DNA from: a virus
Reading direction: 5' to 3' (one strand)
IMG/VR virus record: IMGVR_UViG_3300048587_001125
Span: 1-28,494 of that record
DNA: 28,494 nt
This document shows, piece after piece, positions 6,369 through 15,377 of this stretch. Position 1 is the stretch's first letter. Each line of letters starts with the position of its first letter. The translations under genes were made by a program, and so were the position numbers. The notes below the pieces were generated by a model. That model saw nothing but the letters and a program-made list of their open reading frames with translations. It searched no databases and was not told where the DNA came from.

Positions 6369-9300
6369 TCACGGGCGATCCACGTCGCCGCGCACCAGCA
6401 AGGTGAAGGCATCGCGGGTCACGGTTTCCGGGCCCTGCTGGATCGTGCGCACGACCCAGACCGGAAACAGCGCGCCGATGGTGTTGAAGCGCAGCACGTT
6501 GCCGGCCGCCCAGCCCGAGCCCCAGCCCAGCGCGCGCAGAGTGAAGTAGGGTTTGCCGGTAGCCGGGTTGGTCGGCGCGAGATCGTTGGCGGTGGTGCCG
6601 GTGGCGATCACACCGACGTGCTCGCCGATGACCTGGAACGCCGTGGTGTTGGTGAACTGGATCGCCCAGCGCTCGGTGATCGCGCCGGCGTTAGTCACCG
6701 TGATCGGCGCCAGCACATCGTTGAACGTGGCGGTCGCGGCGTTGCCGACCAGCGCATCGGTGAACGCACCGTTCCAGGTGGCCTGATCGAACAAGCGCGA
6801 CACGTAGGCGCGCAGGTCGCCCGAGACGAGCGCGGAGGAGATGCAGGAGCCGGTGGGGTAGTCGTGGGTGATCTGGCGGGTGAACGCGAGGCGCCCGGAG
6901 ATCTGCACATCCGACACCTGAGCCATGTCCTCGATGCGGTGCTCGACGGTGACCGGCTGGGCGATGCCGGCGACGTCGGTGAACGTCACGCGGCCTGCTT
7001 CCAGATCGACGGTGTAGCCCGCAGTGACCACGACGCCGTTGGCATCCAGCACCCGCACGCGCGACAAGCGCACGCGATGGCAGTCGACCACCTGGCCGGC
7101 GGTGGCGGTCAGCGGGCCGACCGTTTCGGTGTGGCCGATCACCGCGAAGTCGCCCATCCGGAAGATCGGCACGCGACCGTCCTGTGGCAGGCGCACGGGA
7201 TCGAGCCCGATCAGGTCCGCATCGAGCGGCAGGTAGGAGTACGCGACGGCGTTGTACTTGATGGTGTCTGCGAACACCGGCGCCGGCTTGAACACCTTGG
7301 GCACGCCGTCGAGCACGACGACGCCATCGGGATCGAACCAGATCTCGTCCTCGTTGCCGGCCGCCACGACCCACGACCCGAAACGCGCGCGTACCACGCC
7401 GGTCTCGTAATCGATGGCGCCGGTGATGCCTGCGCCGGCGATGATTCCGTGATTGTCGGCGCTGACATTGATCGTGCCGCCGGTCAGCCGAGTGGCCAGC
7501 AGTTGCAGGCTCGACGGCCGCACCGGCGAGGCCGGAATGCGGAAGGTGACCTCATCGACCGGCGTGCCATCGAGGCTGGTGAGCAGCGAGCGCAGTTGGA
7601 CGACGGTGCCTTGGCCCGGCACCCAGGCGTTCAAGGTCACCGCGCCGGTGGCGTAGTTGATGGCGCCGGCCAGGGTTGCGGCGCCGGTGACGGGATTGAG
7701 GTCGTAGTACAGGCTGCCGAGGCGGTCGAAGTAGGTCTTGCCGCCCAGCGTGAAACCGACGCTGCCCGGCACGATGGCTTCGGCGAAGCTCGGCGTCAGA
7801 TCGAGCGCCAGGCCACTGGCCGTGAACGGCTGGGTGACCGAGTTCGAGGTGCCAGCGGCGCGATAGCGCACCTTGGCCCACGCGGTCTCGTCGATGGGCA
7901 TGGCGGCGCCCGCGGTCACGTACTCCCAGTGCGAGAACACGTTGCGATAGACCGGCACCAGCGTGCCGTCTGCGTTGCGCGTCATCCCGATCTGGGTTAC
8001 CAGGTAGCGCGCCACGGGGATGCGCACGGTGGTGTCGGGCAGGAAGCGCACGACGCCGGTGGCGTAGTTCACCGTGCCGTAGAGGAAGCCCTGAGCGTCC
8101 TTGAGGTTGCCATTGCGGTCGTCGCGAACAATCTTGATCGGATCGACCGGGCGCACCAGTTGAAGCTCGGCCGGCGTGGTCGAGATGTAGTCGAAGGTCT
8201 CGATCAGCAGATTCCACTCCAACTCCACCGTGCCCGGAATCAGGCCATCGAACTCCACCTCGACGTCGATGTAGCCGTTGCCATCGCGCATCGGCGCATG
8301 GAATTCCTCCTCGGTCGGCGGGCCCCAGGTGTAGGCGACGTTGTAGGTCTGGCCACCGGCCGGCAAGGCGCCGGGCGTGAACTGGATCAGGCCCGACTGG
8401 TAGTGGATGGTGCCGGTGGCCGCGCCGGTGATGCGCCCAGCGCCATCGTCGGTGGCGGTGCGCGCGACGCCATCGTTCCAGGTGATCGTCACCGACTCTG
8501 GCGTGATGCCGGATTGCGCCAACTGTAGCGACACGGCGGGTGGCGCGATGGTCTGATCGGAACGGTTGAAGTAGTTGGCCTTGCCGCCCCAGGCGTAGAC
8601 GATCTCGCTGCCGACATCGGGCAGCGCGCCCACGGTGACGGCGACCGTGCCGGAGCCGTAGTTCACGGTGCCGACGCCGTACTCGGGGCTGGAGCCCTTG
8701 AGCACGCCCGCGCCGTTGTCGCGCAGGTCGTACCACTTGCCCTGCGCGCGATAGCTCACCTGGAGGGTGCCGGGCGCGGGGCTCGGCAGGATGGTCAGCA
8801 CGTAGTTGTACGCGCGGTTCTCGATGTCGACGCGCACGCCCGCGGTGTCGGCGACGCGGATCGGTGCGGCGGCGGGTCGGAAGGTGATGGTCTTGGTGCC
8901 GCCGTAGTTCGGCGCACTGGTCGCCATCGCGATCTGGCCGCGGGCGTAGTTGACCGTGCCGATCACCGTCGCGCCGGCCATCAGCTGGCCGCCGTTGTCG
9001 GTGAGCGTGGCGCCGCTGACGGTGATCGACAGTGTGCCGGGCTGGATTGCATTGCCGACCGACAGGATCGTGGAAGCGTTGAAGCCGACCGAGGTGGTGT
9101 AGCTCACCGTGCCATTGGCCGACTCGACCAGGGCTTCGGAGGTGCCACCTGCAGTCAGGTCGAGCAGCGGGGTCTCAGTCTGGGCCGAAGGCACCAGCTG
9201 GGTGAAGATGCTGCTGACGCTGGCAGCCACATCGCCCATGGCGATCGGCTGGGTGGTCTTGACCACACCGCAGTACTTGGCGGCATCGGCGACGACGGTG

Positions 9301-9974
9301 TCGCGGGTCTTGGTCTTGCCCGCGGCCATCGTGAACAGGCGATCTGGCGGCGAGCCCGGAAAGTCGAAGCGCAGCGCGTCCGACAGATCGCAGGTGACGA
9401 CGACCGCCTCGTAGTCGACGATGCCGCTGCCCGAGCCGTAGCTGAACGTGCGCGTTTCGGAGGCAACCCGGGTGATGCGGATGTACTGCGAGAACTCGTT
9501 CGCCAAGCCCTCATTGGCGACCAGGTAGAGCGTCTTGCCGATGGCAGGCAGTTCGGCGCCGACGCGCTGGAACAGCTGGATGCTGCGCTGGCCGGTGATG
9601 TGGTTTTCCAGCAGATAGCCGTTCCAGAGCGATCCCTTGTTGAGGTAGGCCTCGATGCGGTCGCGCGCATTGGTGCGCCGGTCGAAGACCTCTTCGGTCG
9701 AGAAGATCGTGACCGCGACGCGTGGATCACTCGGCGCCTCAGCGACGATGACGTTGCCGCCGAGGTAGGTGTCAGTGGTGTCGGTCTGCACGCTGGCGAA
9801 GACCTTGCGCAGGTTGACGCGGCCACCGGCGCGGTCCATCTCCGAGATGTCGTTGAACAGCGAGTTGCTGGTGCCATCGACGATGACGGTCGAGGTGGGC
9901 GCACCGCCGCCTTCGGCGACGTCGTCCATGACCTGGCTGGCAACGAGCTTCACGTCGCCGACGAGAATGGGCAT
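6369..9974 (-). CDS. 1201-residue tail-tip protein with six-fold beta-repeat motif
   Basis: This is the second largest gene. The N-terminal 250 residues are non-repetitive (VFDRRTNARDRIEAYLNKGS, ELPAIGKTLYLVANEGLANE). From about residue 300 to 860 the motif Gly-x-Ile/Val-Asn/Asp/His-Tyr-x-x-Gly-x-Ile/Val recurs about six times (near residues 336, 433, 518, 632, 768 and 849). Most copies follow a DNG-x-G or DDG-x-G turn, as in DDGAGRITGAATGTIHYQSG. This suggests tandem beta domains of about 80-130 residues. The C-terminus returns to unique sequence (LGWGSGWAAGNVLRFNTIGA). Position directly after the tape-measure region implies a distal tail protein forming an extended tip or central fibre. No named family is recognised. 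Confidence 0.7.
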   Translation of the reverse strand: MPILVGDVKLVASQVMDDVAEGGGAPTSTVIVDGTSNSLFNDISEMDRAGGRVNLRKVFASVQTDTTDTYLGGNVIVAEAPSDPRVAVTIFSTEEVFDRRTNARDRIEAYLNKGSLWNGYLLENHITGQRSIQLFQRVGAELPAIGKTLYLVANEGLANEFSQYIRITRVASETRTFSYGSGSGIVDYEAVVVTCDLSDALRFDFPGSPPDRLFTMAAGKTKTRDTVVADAAKYCGVVKTTQPIAMGDVAASVSSIFTQLVPSAQTETPLLDLTAGGTSEALVESANGTVSYTTSVGFNASTILSVGNAIQPGTLSITVSGATLTDNGGQLMAGATVIGTVNYARGQIAMATSAPNYGGTKTITFRPAAAPIRVADTAGVRVDIENRAYNYVLTILPSPAPGTLQVSYRAQGKWYDLRDNGAGVLKGSSPEYGVGTVNYGSGTVAVTVGALPDVGSEIVYAWGGKANYFNRSDQTIAPPAVSLQLAQSGITPESVTITWNDGVARTATDDGAGRITGAATGTIHYQSGLIQFTPGALPAGGQTYNVAYTWGPPTEEEFHAPMRDGNGYIDVEVEFDGLIPGTVELEWNLLIETFDYISTTPAELQLVRPVDPIKIVRDDRNGNLKDAQGFLYGTVNYATGVVRFLPDTTVRIPVARYLVTQIGMTRNADGTLVPVYRNVFSHWEYVTAGAAMPIDETAWAKVRYRAAGTSNSVTQPFTASGLALDLTPSFAEAIVPGSVGFTLGGKTYFDRLGSLYYDLNPVTGAATLAGAINYATGAVTLNAWVPGQGTVVQLRSLLTSLDGTPVDEVTFRIPASPVRPSSLQLLATRLTGGTINVSADNHGIIAGAGITGAIDYETGVVRARFGSWVVAAGNEDEIWFDPDGVVVLDGVPKVFKPAPVFADTIKYNAVAYSYLPLDADLIGLDPVRLPQDGRVPIFRMGDFAVIGHTETVGPLTATAGQVVDCHRVRLSRVRVLDANGVVVTAGYTVDLEAGRVTFTDVAGIAQPVTVEHRIEDMAQVSDVQISGRLAFTRQITHDYPTGSCISSALVSGDLRAYVSRLFDQATWNGAFTDALVGNAATATFNDVLAPITVTNAGAITERWAIQFTNTTAFQVIGEHVGVIATGTTANDLAPTNPATGKPYFTLRALGWGSGWAAGNVLRFNTIGALFPVWVVRTIQQGPETVTRDAFTLLVRGDVDRP

Positions 9975-9990
9975 GTGGGTCCTGTGGGTG

Positions 9991-10398
9991 TCAGAGCTGC
10001 AGCAAGCGCAGCGTCAATCGGTAGCGGTCAGCATCGGATCGCGCAGGAAAACCAAGCACGGGCTCGGCCTCGACGCAGACTTCGTCGTGGCGGAAGGCGA
10101 CCTCGAAACTGCGGCCATCGTGCAGGCGCAATTCGAAGCGCCCGTCCTCGGCGGTCAGCGGTACCGCCGCCCAGGCATGCAGCGTCACCACCGTCGCGCG
10201 TGTGACCCAGGCCATGTCGAAAGCGCCTTCCAGCGTGATCGGCCTGCCGGCTTGCCGCGTGGCCGACTGCACCAGCAACGCGCCGGTGATGAGGTAGCTC
10301 GTCGACGCCACAGGGGGTGTCCACGCGTGCTCGTCGACCCAGAGCAAATCATCGGGAAGCGCCAGGACATCGCCGCTGGCGAGGTGTTCGAGTTGCAT
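9991..10398 (-). CDS. Small protein between tape measure and tip, unknown function
   Basis: The 135-residue product starts MQLEHLASGDVLALPDDLLW at an ATG 10 nt after the tape-measure stop. It looks like a compact beta domain with paired strands (STSYLITGALLVQSATRQAG, TLHAWAAVPLTAEDGRFELR, RSFEVAFRHDEVCVEAEPVL), no membrane segment and one Cys. In lambda this slot holds gpM-type tip assembly proteins, and other siphophages place the distal tail protein here. Size suits a gpM-like role, but sequence identity to either family is not visible to me. It probably joins the tail tube to the tip. Confidence 0.6.
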   Translation of the reverse strand: MQLEHLASGDVLALPDDLLWVDEHAWTPPVASTSYLITGALLVQSATRQAGRPITLEGAFDMAWVTRATVVTLHAWAAVPLTAEDGRFELRLHDGRSFEVAFRHDEVCVEAEPVLGFPARSDADRYRLTLRLLQL

Positions 10399-10408
10399 GA
10401 GGATCGGA

Positions 10409-13400
10409 TCAGCGCGTCCGGGTGCGCGCAGCGTTCAGCAAGTGCAGCAGCCGAGCCTCGTCGTGCTCATCGATGCTGGCCGCCACCTTGTGCGCTCCGG
10501 CTGCCAGTTCCACGCGTACGGTGCGCGTGGGCCTTCCTTCGCCGAGCATGGCGGGACGCGTCACGGCAGGGCCCACCGGCTTCACGAGTCCGCCACTCGC
10601 ATAGCCCTGTACGCCGCGCAGGGTTCGTGCCGCGAGCGCCTGGGTCGGCGCAGACATTCGGTTGATGGCCTCGAAGAAGCCCGCGCCGAACTTCGCCACC
10701 GTCGACCGATTCACCACGTACTCGCCCGGCGTCAGCAGCGCCGGTACGGTGTCCGAGGATGCGATGCCACCGCGCGCGAAGAACTGGCCCTCCAGGCTCT
10801 CCATGTAGGTGATCAGGTCGCGCTCGAGGTCCTTGCCGACGAGCAGCGCCTGCGCCATCGCCGAGCGCCAGCGGCGCTTGATGCCCTCGACCATGCCGCC
10901 TTCGAGGCCGGTCAGCGTCTTGATGCCGAGCAGCGGCTCCAGGTAGCGCTTGTCCACGCTGGCCTGCTGGCCGTAGTGGCGTTCGGTGTTGAACCGGAAC
11001 AAGGGACTGATCGCCGCGCCACCTGACCGGGCCAAGGCCGAGGCGTAGCTCATCATGCCCTGGTAGCCCAACTCGACGAGCTTCAGGGCTTCGACGACCG
11101 AACGATTTCGCTTGGGGCGCTCGGGTGGCGCGCGATTCGGCGCGGAGGGCGGTGACGGGGGCTCGGGCGAAATCCCGGCCGGGCCACCACTGGCAAACCG
11201 CGCGACCTTCGTCAGACGCGCCAGAGCCGCGATGCCGTACTTGCGCACGGCCGCCTTGCGGATCACGAACGCGCCCGCATCGAGCGTGCGCGGCACGGTG
11301 TCCTGGTCGCCAGAGCCCGGCACCTTGCCGCCCGCCATGCGCGGGAACAAGGGCAGAACCTGGCCACCGCTGGCAAAGCGCGGAAGCCCACGACCCACCA
11401 GGCCGCCGGTGGCGTTGGTCTCGACCTTGGTGACGTAGATCGTGTGCGTGCTAGTGGTGTGCATGCCAGCGAGGCTCATGACCTCGGCCCGGGCGGCATC
11501 GGCGTTGTGCTGGACCAGATGGCGCGATTCGGTCTGCAGCTGCGCCAGCGCGCCGATCTGGCGCTCGACGTTGGTGACGGCGGCCTGGGCCTTCTCCGTC
11601 GACACCTTGAGTTCGAACTGTGCAGACTCGTTGGCGTAGGCCTTGAGTCGGTCGAGCGCTTCCTGCGCCTTGCTGAAATCGGCGTTCACCGGCAGGGTCT
11701 GGCCTTCCTTGAGGCGCTGCTCGTAGTCGCGCAGGGTCTGCTCGGCCTCCTGCAGATCCGCCTGGATCTTCAGCAGGTACTCCTTCTCCTCCAGCGCCGC
11801 ATCCAGTCGCTCGAGGGCCTCATCGAGACGCTCGGTGTCGGCTCGAACGGTAACGGTGAGGCCGTCGCGGAGCTTGGCCGTGAGCGAATCAATCTGCGAT
11901 TCGGTATCGGCCAGGGTGCGCTGGATTTCGCTGCGCGCCGAACGCGCGGCATCGGCGGCGCTGCGATGCGCCTGCGCTTCGGCGTCCAGTGCTCGATTCA
12001 GAATCTCCTCGGCCTCGCGGATGCGGTCGATGGATTGGCGCACGCCGTCCTTACCTTGGGCGATCTGCTGATCGGCCTCGCGCGCCTTGGCCGCCATCTG
12101 CGCGCGCAATTCATTGGCCTGCTGCATCAGGCTGTTGGCGGTGTCGAACTCCTTGCGGGCGCTGGCTTCGCGCGCCTGCGCCTGCAGTTGCGCGACCTGC
12201 GTCGCCGTTTGCTCGGCCTGCTGGCGCGCCTGCTCGCCCCGCTTGGCCTCGGCCGATTGCGTGTTGGCGACCTGGACCGCCAGGTCCATCGCCTTTTGCG
12301 CCAACTGCCGCGCCTGCTCGAACTCGCCTTGGGCGAGGGCTTCGCGCGCCTTTTGCTGCAGCTCGGCAATCTGGCGCTTGCGGTCCTCGGTGGCCTCGTA
12401 CTCGCTCATGCCCTGACGACGGATCTCGCGGATGCGTTCCTCCGTCGTCATCGTCAGCTGACGCTTGGCCTCCTCGATGCGCTGGACTTCGGCGAGGTGG
12501 CGATTGACCTCGGCGTTCAACGCATCGATGTGCTGGCGGTACTCGCCCAGCGCCTGCACCAAGGTCTGCCGTTTGGTCGCGAGAATGTCGTTCTCGACGC
12601 GCTGGACATTGGCCAGGCGCTCGTCCTCGGTTTGCCCCTGGCGCGCCGCGGCCTCACGCCGGGCGGTGGATTCGGCATCGATCAGCTGCAGGACCTGGGT
12701 TGCGGCCTGCTGGCGCAGCGTTGCCTGCTGGGTCAGGGCATCGGATAGGTTCTTCGTCGATTCGATGATGCGCTCCCGCTCCGTGGTGCGGGTGGTCTGC
12801 AGCTCCGCCTGTTCCTGCGCAAAGCGTTCCTTCACCGCGGCGACCTGCTGCTGCAGGTTTGCTTCGACCAGAGCGGTGAAGCCCTTGTAGGCCTCGGCCA
12901 TCTTGGCGGTGGCATCGTTGACCGTGCCGGAAGCTGCACCTGCTGCCTGTTCGACTTCACCGAGGCGGGTCTTCAGCTTCTCGACCGCGCCGTGGACCGC
13001 TTCGATGCCGCGGCCAACGGCCTCTTGCGTGCCCTGCCGCACGGCCTCCAGTCGCTTGGCGATCTCTTCGGCCGCGCTTGCCGCGGTGTTCATCGCGCCC
13101 TTGGCGGCTTCGCTGCCTTGCTGGGCGTCGGCGTACATGTCGCGGAAGATCTGGTTCATTTCCGCGAGGCGCGCTTCGTGACGTGCGGTGGCCTCGGCCA
13201 TCGTGTCACCGGTGAAGATCGCGGCGAACGACTCCCATTGGTACTGCAGGTACTCGATGCTCTTCATGAGCACCTCGACCATGGCCACACCCGCCACGCG
13301 GACGACCGCGAACTTCTCGCGCAGCCAGGTGCCGATCTCCCAGCCGATGATCGCGGCGGCCAGCACCGCGAACGCCGCCCGTAGCTTGCCGACCGTGGCG

Positions 13401-14452
13401 ATGGCATTGGCCAACGACAGGTTTGCCGCCGCCCACGCTGCGCTGGTCGTGGTCGCCGCGGTGACGGCGGCGGCACCCGCGGTCTGCCAGGCGATGATGA
13501 GTGCCGGGATCATCCGGTAGATCAAGACGCCGAGGCCGATCTCGGCCACGCGCGTCAGCCAGCGCATCACGGTATCGAGATTGTCCGCGAGCCATGTCAG
13601 CGCTTCGGCGAGCCTCTTGGTGAATCCGGTGGACTCGTCGACGCGACTGATCCACTGGCCGAAGGCATTGGTGAGGCGCGTGAACGCCGCACTGACCGTC
13701 TGCGGCAGCTGCGTGTATTCGGCTGCGAGCACGTCCTTCTGGCTCATCAGCGCATCGATGACGACATCGGCGGTCAACTGACCTTCCTCGGCGAGCTTGC
13801 GCAGGCGACCGATCGGCACATCGAGACCATCGGCCAGCGCCTTGGCCAGCCGCGGACTGTTCTCGACGACCGAGTTGAACTCCTCACCGCGCAGCACGCC
13901 GGCCGAGAGCGCTTGCCCGAATTGCAGCAAGGAGGACTGCGATTCGGCCGCCGAGGCGCCCGAGATCCGCAGCGCTTGGGAGATGCTCTCGGTGAGCTCG
14001 ATGGCCTGCTGCTGCTCGCCGCCCAACTGGCGCACGGCCTGCTGCAGCTTGCCGTAGAGCGTCGCCGTTTCCTGGATCGGCACGCCGATGCGCTGCGCGA
14101 CTGCGAAGAGTTCGCGCTGTGCGGTCACGTACTCGCGCTGCCCGGCAGTCGCCAGCGACAGGCGCGCAGACATCATGTTCCAGGCATCGGCGACCCGGAT
14201 CAGTTCCTGAACTTGGCCGGCCGCCCAGTTGATCGTCAGGAAGGCGAGCAGTTGGGTCTTGGCGCGCGCGATCTGATCGCCGAAGGCCGACATGCCGGCC
14301 TTGACCTCGGCCATGCCGGCCGCGGCCTTGTCTCCGGCGGTCTTGGCGCTGGACGCCAGTTCACCCAGGCTGCGCTCGGCTGAAGTGATCGCGCGCTTGA
14401 GACCCTCGTCGGCGCCATCGAGCGCGACGAGGACCGAGATGCGTTTGGCCAC
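10409..14452 (-). CDS. Tail tape-measure protein
   Basis: The 1347-residue product is the largest in the window. It starts with GTG at 14452, three bases after the previous stop. Residues about 70-270 match the tape-measure N-terminal domain (MMSARLSLATAGQREYVTAQ, GVLRGEEFNSVVENSPRLAK). Two adjacent hydrophobic segments near residues 300-380 probably enter the host membrane. A long helical region rich in Gln, Glu, Ala and Arg follows, typical of the extended ruler. The C-terminus carries two copies of the motif DTVP-x-x-L-x-x-G-x-[FY]-V-[IV]: one in GDQDTVPRTLDAGAFVIRKA, one in SSDTVPALLTPGEYVVNRST. At about 0.15 nm per residue the predicted tail is near 200 nm, longer than lambda's. Confidence 0.95.
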   Translation of the reverse strand: MAKRISVLVALDGADEGLKRAITSAERSLGELASSAKTAGDKAAAGMAEVKAGMSAFGDQIARAKTQLLAFLTINWAAGQVQELIRVADAWNMMSARLSLATAGQREYVTAQRELFAVAQRIGVPIQETATLYGKLQQAVRQLGGEQQQAIELTESISQALRISGASAAESQSSLLQFGQALSAGVLRGEEFNSVVENSPRLAKALADGLDVPIGRLRKLAEEGQLTADVVIDALMSQKDVLAAEYTQLPQTVSAAFTRLTNAFGQWISRVDESTGFTKRLAEALTWLADNLDTVMRWLTRVAEIGLGVLIYRMIPALIIAWQTAGAAAVTAATTTSAAWAAANLSLANAIATVGKLRAAFAVLAAAIIGWEIGTWLREKFAVVRVAGVAMVEVLMKSIEYLQYQWESFAAIFTGDTMAEATARHEARLAEMNQIFRDMYADAQQGSEAAKGAMNTAASAAEEIAKRLEAVRQGTQEAVGRGIEAVHGAVEKLKTRLGEVEQAAGAASGTVNDATAKMAEAYKGFTALVEANLQQQVAAVKERFAQEQAELQTTRTTERERIIESTKNLSDALTQQATLRQQAATQVLQLIDAESTARREAAARQGQTEDERLANVQRVENDILATKRQTLVQALGEYRQHIDALNAEVNRHLAEVQRIEEAKRQLTMTTEERIREIRRQGMSEYEATEDRKRQIAELQQKAREALAQGEFEQARQLAQKAMDLAVQVANTQSAEAKRGEQARQQAEQTATQVAQLQAQAREASARKEFDTANSLMQQANELRAQMAAKAREADQQIAQGKDGVRQSIDRIREAEEILNRALDAEAQAHRSAADAARSARSEIQRTLADTESQIDSLTAKLRDGLTVTVRADTERLDEALERLDAALEEKEYLLKIQADLQEAEQTLRDYEQRLKEGQTLPVNADFSKAQEALDRLKAYANESAQFELKVSTEKAQAAVTNVERQIGALAQLQTESRHLVQHNADAARAEVMSLAGMHTTSTHTIYVTKVETNATGGLVGRGLPRFASGGQVLPLFPRMAGGKVPGSGDQDTVPRTLDAGAFVIRKAAVRKYGIAALARLTKVARFASGGPAGISPEPPSPPSAPNRAPPERPKRNRSVVEALKLVELGYQGMMSYASALARSGGAAISPLFRFNTERHYGQQASVDKRYLEPLLGIKTLTGLEGGMVEGIKRRWRSAMAQALLVGKDLERDLITYMESLEGQFFARGGIASSDTVPALLTPGEYVVNRSTVAKFGAGFFEAINRMSAPTQALAARTLRGVQGYASGGLVKPVGPAVTRPAMLGEGRPTRTVRVELAAGAHKVAASIDEHDEARLLHLLNAARTRTR

Positions 14453-14455
14453 GGC

Positions 14456-15100
14456 TTAGTCCAGCGTCTCGATCTGCTGCTGGATCGCCGCCGACAGCCG
14501 CGGGATGTGGCCCGCGACCAGGCGCTCGATGTTCAGGCGCTTGCGCAGCGCCACGCGCGGCACCAGGACGGCGATGGGGATGTCGTCGCCGCGCTTGAGC
14601 TTGCCGATGCCTTCGGCCTTGCGGTAGCGGCGCTTGAAGCCGGCGAGCGTGCGGTCGTGGTCCTTGATGTTCTCGGCCATCAGCACGATGTTTCCTCGCT
14701 TGTTCTTGATGAAGTAGGCATTGCCGCCCCGCATGAGGGCGGCGATCTGAGCTTTGAACTTCTTGCGCCCAACCCGCCCGTGCAGAGGGATCAGCATTCG
14801 GCCGTTGATGCGGGTGCCGTACTCGTGCACGCCGGCCCAACTGATGCCCGAGCCCACGTACAGCGCCGGCAGCCGGTTCTTGTCGCGGTCGAGCACCTTG
14901 GTGGTGAAGCCTTTGACGAAGGACTTCTTCACCACGGTTAGGCTGCTGGCGACGTGAGCGCGCACGGCTTGCTTCACCTCGCTGGCTTGCGAGCCGATCC
15001 CTCGTGCGACCGCCTTGTGCGCTTGGGCGCGGAACTCGCCGCCCCAGCGGCGCAACTGCGCCTTGGCCGCGGCACTATCGAGGAGGATCGAGATGCGCAT
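14456..15100 (-). CDS. Minor tail/tail-completion protein (HK97 gp10 or gpZ-like)
   Basis: The 214-residue basic product starts MRISILLDSAAAKAQLRRWG. It contains a helical N-terminal half (VARGIGSQASEVKQAVRAHV) and a central GISWAGVHEYGTRINGRML segment; the V-HEYGT motif is characteristic of HK97 gp10-type and related tail-completion proteins. A basic region follows (HGRVGRKKFKAQIAALMRGG, AGFKRRYRKAEGIG). The start overlaps the end of the T-like frame of the chaperone (stop at 15075), indicating translational coupling. It may be DUF6441, from memory. Its position after the chaperones and before the tape measure differs from lambda, where gpZ precedes the tube gene. Confidence 0.65.
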   Translation of the reverse strand: MRISILLDSAAAKAQLRRWGGEFRAQAHKAVARGIGSQASEVKQAVRAHVASSLTVVKKSFVKGFTTKVLDRDKNRLPALYVGSGISWAGVHEYGTRINGRMLIPLHGRVGRKKFKAQIAALMRGGNAYFIKNKRGNIVLMAENIKDHDRTLAGFKRRYRKAEGIGKLKRGDDIPIAVLVPRVALRKRLNIERLVAGHIPRLSAAIQQQIETLD

Positions 15101-15377
15101 GCGTGGTCAGGCGGTCGAGGGTCTGGTCGAGGTGGCGGCCATCGCCGCGGGTCCCCACGGCGATCAGGGACAACAGGCGCGCGTCGTGCGCGGCCTGGGA
15201 CCGGCTGACCGCCGCCAGGAAGCCGCGCACCTGCGCCAAGGTGTAGTCGTGGATGTCGCTGAGGCGGTGGCCGTGGCCGATCAGGGACTGGGCGGCGTCG
15301 AACCAGTTGGTGTCGTCGCGTCGCCCACTTGGGCGAACAGCGCGGTGATGCGCGGCATCACCTGGCGGGTAAAAAAA
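15075..15377 (-). CDS. T-like extension of the tail assembly chaperone, reached by -1 frameshift
   Basis: This frame has no start codon of its own. It runs open from the T7 run to a TAG at 15077-15075, in the -1 phase relative to the G frame. Its translation, after a short junction, includes TNWFDAAQSLIGHGHRLSDI and then HDYTLAQVRGFLAAVSRSQA, ending THAHLDPPR. This composition (mixed helices with aromatic and Asp/His residues) looks coding, whereas the third frame over the same bases is a Pro/Arg-rich artefact. The full GT fusion would run from 15685 to 15075, about 200 residues. The segment accounts for an otherwise empty 180-base gap between 15281 and 15100 in a gapless operon. Confidence 0.8.
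   Translation of the reverse strand, partial: FFYPPGDAAHHRAVRPSGRRDDTNWFDAAQSLIGHGHRLSDIHDYTLAQVRGFLAAVSRSQAAHDARLLSLIAVGTRGDGRHLDQTLDRLTTHAHLDPPR

Noticed and set aside
6357-8528. A long rightward open frame opposite the 1201-residue tip protein
   Set aside because: It is antisense to a convincing repeat-containing coding frame, and its composition is the Arg/Gly/Asp/His/Ala-rich type expected from high-GC antisense reading.
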